Source of the DNA: Ruminococcaceae bacterium UBA5905
Lineage (GTDB): Bacteria; Bacillota; Clostridia; Oscillospirales; Acutalibacteraceae
Direction of reading: 5' to 3'
DNA: 24,150 nt
NCBI GenBank assembly: GCA_002431285.1
Contig: DJEF01000054.1
Span: 1,584 to 25,733 of the forward strand
Shown here: positions 1 to 7,738 of the stretch, piece after piece
Numbering within the stretch: the stretch's first letter is position 1
How the letters are laid out: each line of letters starts with the position of its first letter
Program-made: the position numbers and the translations under genes
Notes under the pieces: generated by a model
The model's input: the letters and a program-made list of their open reading frames with translations, nothing else
Told to the model about the DNA's origin: nothing
Database searches by the model: none

Positions 1-1074
1 CCGCCGATCCCTGCGCCGGATAAGGGCTGTCTGGAGCGTAAGATTCTCGGCGCATGGACGGGGCGTATCTGCGGTTGCCTTTTTGGCAAAACCATCGAGG
101 GCATCAAAAGCGACGAGTTGATCCCTTTCCTGAAGGAAACGGGGAATTATCCGTTGCATCGGTATATTCTGCAAGCGGATATCACCGAGGAAATCCTCAA
201 TAAGTACAAATACCGGTTCGCGGGACGGTGCTATGCGGATGCCGTGGACGGATTTCCGGCGGATGACGACATCAATTATACCGTGCTGGCGCAGCAGATC
301 GTCGAGCGGTACGGCAGGGGATTCACCTCCTGCGACGTGTCCAGAGAATGGCTGGATCTGCAAAGCAAGAATGTGTGCTGCACGGCGGAGCGGGTCGCGT
401 ACCGGAATTTCATCAACGGTTATGAACCGCCCGAAACGGCGGTGTATAAAAATCCGTACCGGGAATGGATCGGCGCGCAGATCCGAGGCGACTATTTCGG
501 CTATATCAATCCGGGAGACCCGGAGCTTGCCGCCGAGATGGCGCACCGGGATGCCTGCATCTCCCATGTGAAAAACGGCATCTACGGAGAAATGTTCGTG
601 GCGGCCATGTTGGCGGTCGCAGCGTGTACCAACGATATCCCGACGATTCTGCGGGGCGGTCTTGCTCAGATCCCCCATACCTCCCGCCTGTATGAGGCCA
701 TCAGCGATGTGCTGACCGGGTACGAAAAGGGTGTATCCAAAGAGGAGTGCTTTGCGGATATTCACGCCCGCTATAATGAATATACAAAGCATGGCTGGTG
801 CCACACCATCTCGAACGCTATGATCGTAGCCGCCGGTTTGCTATATGGCAACGGGGATTATTCCAAATCCCTATGCATGACGGTGGAAACCGGCTTCGAC
901 ACCGATTGCAATGCTGCCACCGTCGGCTCCATCCTGGGAATGGCCAACGGTATCGAGGGGATTGATCCCTACTGGACAAAGCCGCTGAACGGCAAGCTGC
1001 ACACTTCCATCTTCGGCATGGAGACCACAACGATCGCCGAGCGGGTGGCCCAGACGCTCAAACACATTCATTGA
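1..1074 (+). CDS. ADP-ribosylglycohydrolase family protein (5' end outside window)
   Basis: The reading frame is open from the first base, so the true start lies upstream and 357 residues are visible. The N-terminal part carries the glycine-rich GAWTGRICGCLFGK segment (about residues 18-31), an acidic DDDINYT motif (residues 88-94) and, near the C-terminus, GFDTDCNAATVGSILG from residue 298. These match the first-helix, TDDT-like and metal-binding DTDxNAA motifs of the ADP-ribosylglycohydrolase (DraG/ARH) superfamily, whose members use two Mg ions to cleave N- or O-glycosidic ADP-ribose bonds. The Asp of the usual GDALG motif is absent, as in divergent bacterial members. Many such proteins sit in carbohydrate loci, so the substrate here may be a sugar or nucleoside conjugate rather than ADP-ribosylated protein (inference). 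It ends tail to tail with the AraC regulator, overlapping by seven bases, and is co-oriented with the downstream GH172 gene but separated from it by the regulator. Confidence 0.85.
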   Translation, partial: PPIPAPDKGCLERKILGAWTGRICGCLFGKTIEGIKSDELIPFLKETGNYPLHRYILQADITEEILNKYKYRFAGRCYADAVDGFPADDDINYTVLAQQIVERYGRGFTSCDVSREWLDLQSKNVCCTAERVAYRNFINGYEPPETAVYKNPYREWIGAQIRGDYFGYINPGDPELAAEMAHRDACISHVKNGIYGEMFVAAMLAVAACTNDIPTILRGGLAQIPHTSRLYEAISDVLTGYEKGVSKEECFADIHARYNEYTKHGWCHTISNAMIVAAGLLYGNGDYSKSLCMTVETGFDTDCNAATVGSILGMANGIEGIDPYWTKPLNGKLHTSIFGMETTTIAERVAQTLKHIH

Positions 1075-1931
1075 TCCTTGCGCAGCGACTGTGTATACTC
1101 AGAGGGGGTCTGACCGGTCTGCTTTTTGAAGGCGCGGCTGAATGCATAGATGGAGGAAAAGGACAGCTCTGCCGTTACGGCTGAAACGGACATTTCTCCC
1201 AGCAATTTGCAGGCCAGCTGGATTTTCTTCTGATTACGGTAGCGGATGAGACTGATGCCGTATTTTTCCCGGAATCGCTTTTCCAGATAATAGCGGCTGT
1301 ATGCGAATTGCTTTTCAAAATCCTCCAGATTCATGTTGATTCCCTGTCCGAAATCAATCAGATCTTTGATCTGACAGGCGACGCTGTATTCCTTTCCCTG
1401 AGTAAAGCAGCTGGGGAAATTGTCGGTGATCAGGTGGTCCAGTAGCTCGAAGAAGGCGCTTTTGGCGAGGATGGATCGCTTCTTCTGGTAGCATTCGATG
1501 GTGCGGAAGAAGGCGTCGGTAGCGGCCGCCGGATCGGAAAAGGCGACGAAGGGCGACGGGGAGGAGTTGGTGAGCAGATCGTCCTGAATGATCCGCAGTT
1601 CCTCATCAGAAAACTGGTCGAGATCCTTGAAAGAGATGGGGGTCACGGTGCTGTTCGCATTGTACAGCAGATCAAAGTGAATGTGCGGCTGGGAAAGGTC
1701 CTGTGCGATGGGCGGAATATAGTGGGAAATGCCTGGGTGCAGCAGGATGAACTGTCCGGCATCGCAGTGATAGTCCTGCCCGTTATAGTTGAGCACCATG
1801 CTCCCGCTCTCAATGAAGATCAGCTCATAGTCGAATATGGCACGTCGGCATACCCGGTGACCCTGGGGGATGATGCTGTGCTGGGCGACGCGTATATACG
1901 GATTCAGGGTGTTTGTGTCGATATAATACAT
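1068..1931 (-). CDS. AraC-family transcriptional regulator with cupin sensor domain
   Basis: A 287-residue protein. Residues about 12-100 form an AraC-type cupin sugar-sensing domain, including the DAGQFILLHPGISHYIPP stretch. Residues about 198-280 form the double helix-turn-helix DNA-binding domain, with NLEDFEKQFAYSRYYLEKRF in the first motif and SFSSIYAFSRAFKKQTGQTP in the second, the family's signature end. I chose the ATG at 1931 because an AGGAGG (1943-1938) sits six bases before it; the upstream ATG at 1952 has no ribosome binding site. The gene is divergent from the GH172 gene and their promoters overlap, so it probably controls that gene and itself in response to a sugar ligand. The ligand cannot be read from the sequence. 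Confidence 0.93.
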   Translation of the reverse strand: MYYIDTNTLNPYIRVAQHSIIPQGHRVCRRAIFDYELIFIESGSMVLNYNGQDYHCDAGQFILLHPGISHYIPPIAQDLSQPHIHFDLLYNANSTVTPISFKDLDQFSDEELRIIQDDLLTNSSPSPFVAFSDPAAATDAFFRTIECYQKKRSILAKSAFFELLDHLITDNFPSCFTQGKEYSVACQIKDLIDFGQGINMNLEDFEKQFAYSRYYLEKRFREKYGISLIRYRNQKKIQLACKLLGEMSVSAVTAELSFSSIYAFSRAFKKQTGQTPSEYTQSLRKDQ

Positions 1932-1983
1932 GGGTGTCCTCCTGTGTTGCATCCGTGAAATGGGATGCGCAGCAAGAAATGTT

Positions 1984-2006
1984 AAATGCTACGCCAACAA
2001 ATGCTA
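1984..2006. promoter_or_regulatory. Direct repeat AAATGCTA, candidate AraC-type operator
   Basis: The octamer AAATGCTA occurs at 1984-1991 and again at 1999-2006, 15 bases apart start to start. It ends immediately before the -35 box (2007-2012) of the GH172 promoter and lies downstream of the -10 box of the divergent regulator promoter. AraC-family proteins typically bind direct half-sites abutting the -35 of the gene they activate, which this arrangement fits. The link to the regulator is inference. Confidence 0.55.
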
Positions 2007-2035
2007 TTGTCATTATACCGTGCGCTTGGTAAAAT
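2007..2035 (+). promoter_or_regulatory. Sigma-A promoter of the GH172 gene
   Basis: On the plus strand, -35 TTGTCA (2007-2012), a 17-base spacer and -10 TAAAAT (2030-2035). The expected start near 2042 gives a short leader containing AAGGAGG (2052-2058) nine bases before the ATG at 2068. The direct repeat AAATGCTA lies immediately upstream. Confidence 0.7.
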
Positions 2036-2040
2036 TACAA
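2012..2040 (-). promoter_or_regulatory. Sigma-A promoter of the AraC-family gene
   Basis: On the minus strand, -35 TTGTAA (2040-2035), a 17-base spacer and a perfect -10 TATAAT (2017-2012). It directs transcription into the regulator, with a leader of about 75 bases. It overlaps the opposing GH172 promoter over nearly its whole length. Confidence 0.7.
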
Positions 2041-2067
2041 TATAAATTCTGAAGGAGGACGTAGAAA

Positions 2068-3135
2068 ATGCTGCATAATTTAACAATCAAGAAGGATGTA
2101 CGATCGTTTTCAATTTCCAGTGAAAACCTGACCGGCAAGAAAGGTGCAGGCGGAATGGCCACACAGGGCAGCGGCTCCTGGGCGGCTCGCGAGCTGGGTC
2201 AGGGCTGGAAAATGAACCCGTACACGGTCGTGGCGGCGGGCACGACCGCCGTGCTGGCGGATGTGAAGGGACAGGGTGCCATTCGGCATTTCTGGATTGT
2301 GGACAGCGCCCGGCGCGGCCGTCAGGTGATCCTGCGCATCTATTTCGACGGGCAGAAAACACCGGCGGTGGAGGTGCCTCTGACGGATTTCTTTTGCAAT
2401 GCGGATTATACGGAATACCGTCAGCTGAGCAGTCTCGCCGTATGTGTCAATCCCCGGCGCGGATTTAACTGCTATTTCGAGATGCCGTATTTTCGCTCTT
2501 TCCGGTTCGAGGTGGAGAATCAGGGGCCGGATTCGGTCGAGGTCTTCTATCAGATCGACTGCGAGGAGAAGGAGATCAGCGCCGACAGTTTGTATTTTCA
2601 CGCCCAGTTTCGCCGGGTGAACCCGCTGCCGTATAAGGAGCCGTATGTCATTCTGGACGGCATCCGGGGCAACGGGGTGTATGTGGGCACATATCTGCAC
2701 TGGGGCGTGAAGTCCAATGGCTGGTGGGGAGAAGGAGAGGTTAAGTTCTATATCGACGGAGACCGGGAATTCCCCACCATCTGCGGCACCGGAACCGAGG
2801 ATTATTTCGGTGGCGCGTATAATTTCGACGTGGACGGGGAATACCGGGAGTTTTACACTCCCTATTCCGGAATGTACAAAATGGGGCATACCGATCAGCT
2901 GTATGCATCTCAGCGGTATTTTGATATGTATCGCTGGCATATAAACGACCCGGTGTATTTTCAGGAGGATATCAAGGTGACGGTGCAGGCGCTGGGCTGG
3001 CGCAGTCAGGGGCGGTATCTGCCGTTGCAGGACGATATATCCTCCGTGGCGTATTGGTATTCGGACAATCTGGAGGATGTGTATCCGGCCTTTCCCGATG
3101 CCAATGAATTGGAGATCATCGTATCCACCGTCTGA
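2068..3135 (+). CDS. GH172 (DUF2961) family glycoside hydrolase
   Basis: A 355-residue single-domain protein of the DUF2961 family, now glycoside hydrolase family 172. Characterised members cleave or transfer alpha-D-fructofuranosyl linkages (difructose dianhydride I enzyme) or D-arabinofuranosyl linkages. Family-typical segments are the GAIRHFWI strand (70-77), RGFNCYFEMPYF (131-142), EGEVKFYIDGDREFPTICGTG (222-242) running into TEDYFGGAYNF (243-253), and YRWHINDPVYFQEDI near residues 288-302. The Glu in GTGTEDYF (E244) is the best candidate catalytic residue, from family knowledge. There is no signal peptide, so cytoplasmic action on imported oligosaccharides is likely. AAGGAGG (2052-2058) fixes the start. 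The beta-helix gene follows 42 bases after the stop and is probably co-transcribed. Whether the substrate is a fructan or an arabinan is not decidable here. Confidence 0.88.
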   Translation: MLHNLTIKKDVRSFSISSENLTGKKGAGGMATQGSGSWAARELGQGWKMNPYTVVAAGTTAVLADVKGQGAIRHFWIVDSARRGRQVILRIYFDGQKTPAVEVPLTDFFCNADYTEYRQLSSLAVCVNPRRGFNCYFEMPYFRSFRFEVENQGPDSVEVFYQIDCEEKEISADSLYFHAQFRRVNPLPYKEPYVILDGIRGNGVYVGTYLHWGVKSNGWWGEGEVKFYIDGDREFPTICGTGTEDYFGGAYNFDVDGEYREFYTPYSGMYKMGHTDQLYASQRYFDMYRWHINDPVYFQEDIKVTVQALGWRSQGRYLPLQDDISSVAYWYSDNLEDVYPAFPDANELEIIVSTV

Positions 3136-3177
3136 GCAGCAGGATGGACGGCGGTGAAAACAGAGAGGGAGTTACCT

Positions 3178-4936
3178 ATGAATGACAATAGACCGATCAG
3201 CAAGGATGCGGACCTTTCCGGACGGACGCTGTTTTATGTGGATGCGTTCGGCGCGGTAGGAGACGGGGTGCACGACGATGCAGTGGCCATCCGGAACTGC
3301 TGCGAGGCGGCGGCCGGACTGCAAAAGCCTTCGGCGGTGGTATTCACCGCCGGAAAGGTGTACTACGCCGATTCTCTCGGGGAACATTTCCCCTGGACCT
3401 CGCCCTGGTCGCAGACGACGGTCATCTACTTTGAGCACGCCCGGGATATTGTGGTGGAGGGCAACGGGTGCCGTTTGGAACTGGGTCCCTCCACAGGGTG
3501 CTTTTTCAACCTCCATTCCGAAAAGCTGGTGTATCACAATATCATCGTGGATCATCGCATACCGACCTTTATATCCGGCACCGTGGAGGAGACGGACGAG
3601 GAGGGACGGTTCCTGCGGGTGCAGATAGCCTCTCCCATGGATGAGAATCTGACGGACGGGGAATATGTGTATTCCCCATTGATCAGGATCTGTACTATGC
3701 CTCCCCCAACTACCGCAGTCCGCTTCGGCGGCGGTTTCTGCCCATTCAGCGTATCGTGTCCGAGGGAGACTGCCGGTATCGCGTATATCCCCGCCATTAT
3801 GAGCAGGCGGTGGATTCCGTGCGGGAATTGGGGCTCAATACGCCGTGGATGTGGCCCAGCGGCTCGGCGGGCCATGGCAGGGGACTGATCTGCGGCATGA
3901 AATTCTGCGGTGATGTGGCCTTCCGGAATGTGGAGTTTCAGTCTGGCGATTGCTTTATGTTCTATTTTCAGGGAAATGTGGGCGATATCCGGTTCTACGA
4001 TTCCCATGTGCGGCCGAATGCCCGGTACGGCACCAATTATATGACCACCGGGCGGGATATTTTTCACTGCGTGGATAACCGGGGTGCGTTTATCTGGGAG
4101 AATTGCTCCATCTGGTGGGCCGGCGACGACTTTATGAATATCTGCGATACCACTTCCTATGTGGACAGCGTGGACGGCTGCGCCATCAAGCTGCGCTCTA
4201 TGGAATTCAAGGGGCTGGTCAGTTACCGGTCGGGGGATACGCTGGAGGCCTACGACCGTGTCACCGGCCGGTACTACGGCACGGCCACGGTGGTGAAGGT
4301 CGAGGATGAAACCAATTATCTGGATGCGCCTTTCTGCGGGATTGAGGGTAATCCGAATATCCGGGTCAACTGCCCGAATCTTGCGGCGCCCAATTCCCGG
4401 ATCCATAACTGCTGTATCGCCGGAACCGGCCGATTTAAGGGGAAGATTGAGGTCACAGACACCTATTTCGACGTGCTGGCGCTGTGGCTCATGCAGGAGG
4501 GGGACTGCGAAGGTCCCATCCCCAAAGAGGTGGTTTTCCGCAATTGCGTGTTCGATAACGGGGATATTGAGATCGCGGCCTACGACCGTGGGGTTCCCGG
4601 CTCCGATTTCACGGAGATCGGGCCGCTGGTGGATGTGACCTTCCATGGCTGTCGCTTCAACGGGATCCACTTCGTAGAGAAGAACCGGGCGGCGGGGAAA
4701 TACATTGGCTGCGTGTTTGATAACTGCACCCATGGGGATAAGTGCCGGTTTGAGATCGACCCCAGAACGTAATGCGACAGAATCGAATGGATATCGAGAC
4801 TGCGCCCCGCCGGCCGGTGGCGAATTTCACGGTGTCCAACATTCTGTTTGACGGCTGCACTTTCCAGGATGACCGGATGATCCGGGAGCAGCCGGGTGTG
4901 GTGCTGAAAGACCCGAAATACCTGCACATACTGTAA
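3178..4936 (+). pseudogene. Right-handed beta-helix (pectate-lyase-like) protein, disrupted by two frameshifts
   Basis: Three collinear reading frames together encode about 586 residues. The first (from ATG 3178, AGAGGGAG six bases upstream) contains the DAFGAVGDGVHDDAVAIR opening typical of the pectate-lyase superfamily/GH28-like fold. The second (about 3681-4772) carries beta-helix coils, including NRGAFIWENCSIWWAGDDFM followed by NICDT, a DD-x-x-N arrangement resembling GH110-type alpha-galactosidases. The third (about 4772-4936) adds a last coil, NFTVSNILFDGCTF. Adding one C to each of two CCCC runs (3674-3677 and 4760-4763) restores a single frame, reading YSPIDQDLYY and then EIDPQNVMRQN at the joins. 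There is no signal peptide. The protein is probably a glycosidase or lyase working with the upstream GH172. The lesions may be true mutations or homopolymer sequencing errors; if errors, this is an intact gene. Confidence 0.8.
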
Positions 4937-4980
4937 AAGCATCTGACGATCGGCGGCGTTTGTCGTCCATCGGTCGCCCG

Positions 4981-5013
4981 GGAGGGGTCAGGCAATCTTT
5001 GCCTGACCCCTCC
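4981..5013 (+). terminator. Strong 3' hairpin after the beta-helix gene
   Basis: A perfect 15-base-pair stem: GGAGGGGTCAGGCAA (4981-4995) pairs with its complement at 4999-5013 across a TCT loop. It begins 44 bases after the beta-helix stop. The tail is CGCCCTTTA, without a real U-tract, so it could be a terminator or an mRNA-stabilising 3' end. Confidence 0.6.
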
Positions 5014-5027
5014 GCCCTTTATGAAAA

Positions 5028-5050
5028 GTCGAAAAACCGCCTTTTTCGAC
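5028..5050. other. AT-rich hairpin upstream of the sms operon promoter
   Basis: GTCGAAAAA (5028-5036) pairs perfectly with TTTTTCGAC (5042-5050) around a CCGCC loop. It follows the strong hairpin at 4981-5013 and ends eight bases before the next promoter's -35 box. It may add to termination of the upstream transcript. Confidence 0.45.
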
Positions 5051-5058
5051 GGAAGGTC

Positions 5059-5087
5059 TTTACAAATACGGAGTTTTCGTGTACAAT
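5059..5087 (+). promoter_or_regulatory. Sigma-A promoter of the membrane protein-smsC-smsB operon
   Basis: -35 TTTACA (5059-5064), a 17-base spacer and -10 TACAAT (5082-5087). The predicted start near 5094 gives a leader of about 120 bases before the ATG at 5213. I did not recognise a riboswitch in that leader. Confidence 0.65.
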
Positions 5088-5212
5088 AACACTTTAGACA
5101 TCGGTTTGATTGAGCGAGCCGAAAGGAGTGCCGACGGTACGGGATGGGGATGTTTCCCGCTCTGTATGCCTGCGGCTGCTCCGATGCTTTGTCAGGAGAA
5201 AGGAGCTTCACG

Positions 5213-5914
5213 ATGAGCGGAAAGAAACCGGATACCGTTAAACAGACCGGCGGCACGAACGAGCAGCCGGAGATATTTGGCCGCTCCCGTTCCCGTGAGG
5301 AAATTCGGGCGGAGATCAAGGCGCAGAAAGCGCAGGAGCGCCTGGAATTGAAACAGCAGCTCAAGGCGGAGCGGGAACGTCGCCGCGCCGGCGGGGATTC
5401 CGTTCAGGCGCGCCGGGATCGCTGGGTGACGGTGGGCGTGCTGGGGCTGATCCTGGTGGTGTGCGGCGGGCTGCTGGCCTGGCAGATCGGTTCGGATATG
5501 AAGGATGAACAGTACGAAAAGAGCGAGACCAACACGGCGGAATTTCTGGATGAGAGCGCCCAGCCGGAATTGTCCGAGGACGGGCTGACCGCCACGGTGA
5601 ACCGGGTGTATTATACCAAGGGCGGATTTCTGTGCGTGCAGATGACGCTGGGCAACGGATTGGATAAGCCCCAGCATATGTCCTCATTGGAGGTGAAGCT
5701 GTCCAATACCGAATCCGGGGCGCAGATCGCCAGCGGCTATACCGCGAAGATCAGCGACAAGTATGTTGTGCCGGAACAGGGATATAATACCTATATCTTT
5801 TATATTTCGCCGGAGTATGTATCCATCAAGGATGACCCGCTGGATGGGATCACCTATGAGATCACCTGCAACGGGTATGTGGAGGAGGAAACCTCCGACA
5901 CTTCCGGAAACTAA
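5213..5914 (+). CDS. Uncharacterised coiled-coil single-pass membrane protein
   Basis: A 233-residue protein I cannot assign to a named family. Residues about 26-58 are a highly charged helix rich in E, R, K and Q, a likely cytoplasmic coiled coil. Residues 71-92 (starting WVTVGVLGLI) are one transmembrane segment preceded by Arg-rich sequence, giving an N-in topology. Residues about 120-222 form an extracytoplasmic beta-rich domain (VNRVYYTKGGFLCVQMTLGN and following), reminiscent of the immunoglobulin-like domains of bacterial surface proteins (inference). ATG 5213 is chosen because AAAGGAG lies seven bases upstream; the in-frame ATG at 5144 has no ribosome binding site at proper spacing. 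Only 23 bases separate it from smsC and no terminator intervenes, so it is the first gene of the iron-sulfur operon. A functional link is suggested only by position. Confidence 0.8.
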   Translation: MSGKKPDTVKQTGGTNEQPEIFGRSRSREEIRAEIKAQKAQERLELKQQLKAERERRRAGGDSVQARRDRWVTVGVLGLILVVCGGLLAWQIGSDMKDEQYEKSETNTAEFLDESAQPELSEDGLTATVNRVYYTKGGFLCVQMTLGNGLDKPQHMSSLEVKLSNTESGAQIASGYTAKISDKYVVPEQGYNTYIFYISPEYVSIKDDPLDGITYEITCNGYVEEETSDTSGN

Positions 5915-5937
5915 TCGAACGGGAAAGGAACCTGCAT

Positions 5938-6669
5938 ATGCTGGAACTGAAAAATGTCTCCTATACCGTGGAAACGGACGGGAAACCGCGGGAGATACTG
6001 AAGCACATCAACCTGTCGGTGGATGAGCGGTTTGTGGCAATCACCGGCCCGAATGGCGGCGGAAAATCCACGCTGGCCAAGATCATCGCCGGTATTTTTG
6101 TGCCCACAGAGGGGCAAATTTTCTTGGACGGTGAGGATATCACCGACCGCAGCATCACCGACCGGGCACGGCTGGGCGTCAGCTTTGCATTCCAGCAGCC
6201 GGTGCGTTTCAAGGGGCTGACCGTGCGGGACCTGATCACGCTGGCCGCCGGACGCAAGCTGTCCGTGGCGGAGGCGTGCGCCTATCTCTCCGAGGTGGGG
6301 CTGTGCGCCCGGGAGTATATCGACCGGGAGGTGAATGCCAGTCTGTCCGGCGGGGAGCTGAAACGGATCGAGATCGCCATGGTCATCGCCCGCGGCACAA
6401 AGCTGACCCTGTTTGACGAGCCGGAGGCGGGCATCGACCTGTGGAGTTTTCATAATCTGATTCAGGTGTTTGAGAAGATGCATGAGAAGTTGGGTGGCTC
6501 GATCCTCATTATTTCCCATCAGGAGCGCATTCTCAAGATCGCCGACCGGGTGATCGTGATCGCCGACGGCGAGATTCGGGCGGACGGCAGCCGGGAGGAG
6601 ATTCTGCCGGGACTGCTGGCGGACGAGAATTCCGGCGGCACCTGTTCGGTGTTGCAGCAGAAGCTCTGA
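5938..6669 (+). CDS. sufC: Fe-S cluster assembly ATPase SufC/SmsC
   Basis: A 243-residue ABC ATPase of the SufC type, the motor of SUF iron-sulfur cluster assembly; it binds its scaffold partner in the cytosol and couples ATP hydrolysis to cluster building. Visible motifs are Walker A GPNGGGKST (37-45), the Q-loop FQQP (85-88), signature LSGGE (136-140), Walker B LTLFDEPE (156-163) and switch His194 in ISHQERIL. The GIDLWSFHNL stretch after Walker B is characteristic of SufC rather than of transporter ATPases. AAAGGA (5924-5929) lies eight bases before ATG 5938. The scaffold gene follows after 20 bases. No sufS, sufU or separate sufD is in the window, so this is the minimal C-B arrangement described as SMS. 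Confidence 0.92.
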   Translation: MLELKNVSYTVETDGKPREILKHINLSVDERFVAITGPNGGGKSTLAKIIAGIFVPTEGQIFLDGEDITDRSITDRARLGVSFAFQQPVRFKGLTVRDLITLAAGRKLSVAEACAYLSEVGLCAREYIDREVNASLSGGELKRIEIAMVIARGTKLTLFDEPEAGIDLWSFHNLIQVFEKMHEKLGGSILIISHQERILKIADRVIVIADGEIRADGSREEILPGLLADENSGGTCSVLQQKL

Positions 6670-6689
6670 CGGCGGAAAGGACGAGGACT

Positions 6690-7607
6690 ATGGATACGAT
6701 TGAACGGAATTTGCTGGAGCAGGTGGCCGGGCTGCACGATGTGCCCCAGGGCGCGTATAATATCCGCGCCAACGGACAGCTGGCCGGACGGAATACCACG
6801 GAGCATATTGATATTGTCACCAAGACCGATCATCCGGGTATTGACATCATTATAAAGCCCGGCACCCGGCACGAGAGCGTGCACATTCCGGTGCTGATCA
6901 GCCAGACCGGTCTGACCGATCTGGTGTATAACGATTTCTATGTGGGCGAGGACGCCGATGTGACCATCGTCGCCGGTTGCGGGATACACAACGGCGGCGC
7001 TGAGGAATCCCGCCACGACGGTATCCACACCTTCCATCTGGCGCCGGGCGCTCATGTGAAGTATATTGAGAACCACTACGGGGAGGGCGACGGCAACGGC
7101 CAGAATGTGATGAACCCCACCACCATTGTGGAACTGGGCGAGGGTGCGCACATGGAGATGGAAACGGCCCAGATTAAGGGCATCAGCTCCACCCTGCGGG
7201 TGACAAAGGGCAAGCTGGGCGACGGCGCCAGTCTGGTGATCCGGGAGAAGATCATGACCCACGGGCATCAGGTGGCCGAAACGGATTTCACGGTGGATCT
7301 GGACGGTGTGGACAGCAAGGCGGATGTGGTATCCCGCTCGGTGGCCAGAGACGATTCCCGTCAGGTGTTTCGTTCCCGCATCAACGGCAATAACCGCTGC
7401 AACGGCCATACGGAATGCGACGCCATCATCATGGACCACGGACACGTCAGCGCGATCCCGGAGCTGACCGCCAACCATCTGGATGCGGCGCTGATCCACG
7501 AGGCGGCCATCGGCAAGATCGCCGGTGAACAGATCGTAAAGCTTATGACCCTGGGCTTGACCGAGCAGGAGGCCGAGGCGCAGATTATCAGCGGCTTCCT
7601 GAAATGA
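6690..7607 (+). CDS. SufB/SufD-family Fe-S scaffold, short SmsB type
   Basis: A 305-residue protein consisting essentially of the SufBD beta-helix core. Classical SufB is about 460-500 residues, so the long N-terminal region is missing. It builds iron-sulfur clusters with the SufC ATPase encoded just upstream. Residues likely equivalent to the essential SufB cysteine and glutamate are Cys243 in HTECDAIIM and Glu271 in LIHEAAIGKI, with His270 beside it; Cys97 and Cys237 are further thiols. It is the only SufB/D-like gene in the cluster, so the complex probably contains a homodimeric scaffold (inference from SMS family knowledge). AAAGG and GAGG stretches lie upstream of ATG 6690. A hairpin 23 bases after the stop closes the operon. 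Confidence 0.9.
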   Translation: MDTIERNLLEQVAGLHDVPQGAYNIRANGQLAGRNTTEHIDIVTKTDHPGIDIIIKPGTRHESVHIPVLISQTGLTDLVYNDFYVGEDADVTIVAGCGIHNGGAEESRHDGIHTFHLAPGAHVKYIENHYGEGDGNGQNVMNPTTIVELGEGAHMEMETAQIKGISSTLRVTKGKLGDGASLVIREKIMTHGHQVAETDFTVDLDGVDSKADVVSRSVARDDSRQVFRSRINGNNRCNGHTECDAIIMDHGHVSAIPELTANHLDAALIHEAAIGKIAGEQIVKLMTLGLTEQEAEAQIISGFLK

Positions 7608-7629
7608 TCGGCGGATATGGACAACATGG

Positions 7630-7667
7630 CAGACCCGGCACAAACCGAAAGGCTTGTGCCGGGTCTG
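7630..7667 (+). terminator. 3' hairpin closing the sms operon
   Basis: CAGACCCGGCACAA (7630-7643) pairs perfectly with 7654-7667 (14 base pairs). The apex holds an A/C mismatch and a CC-GAAA-GG tetraloop stem. The tail TCTGCATATG has no U-run. The position between smsB and the spoIVA promoter supports a terminator or 3'-end processing role. Confidence 0.65.
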
Positions 7668-7738
7668 TCTGCATATGCGGCGCGCCGTTCCTGTGTGGGG
7701 TATCGCAGGCGGAACAGAGCGCCTTTTTCCGGTGAGCG

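Noticed and set aside
3674..3690. Programmed ribosomal frameshift in the beta-helix gene
   Set aside because: No slippery heptamer, stimulating structure or internal Shine-Dalgarno is evident at the CCCC runs, and the same lesion type occurs twice; sequencing error or mutation is simpler.
5144..5212. N-terminal extension of the coiled-coil membrane protein from ATG 5144
   Set aside because: No ribosome binding site at proper spacing, while AAAGGAG lies seven bases before ATG 5213.
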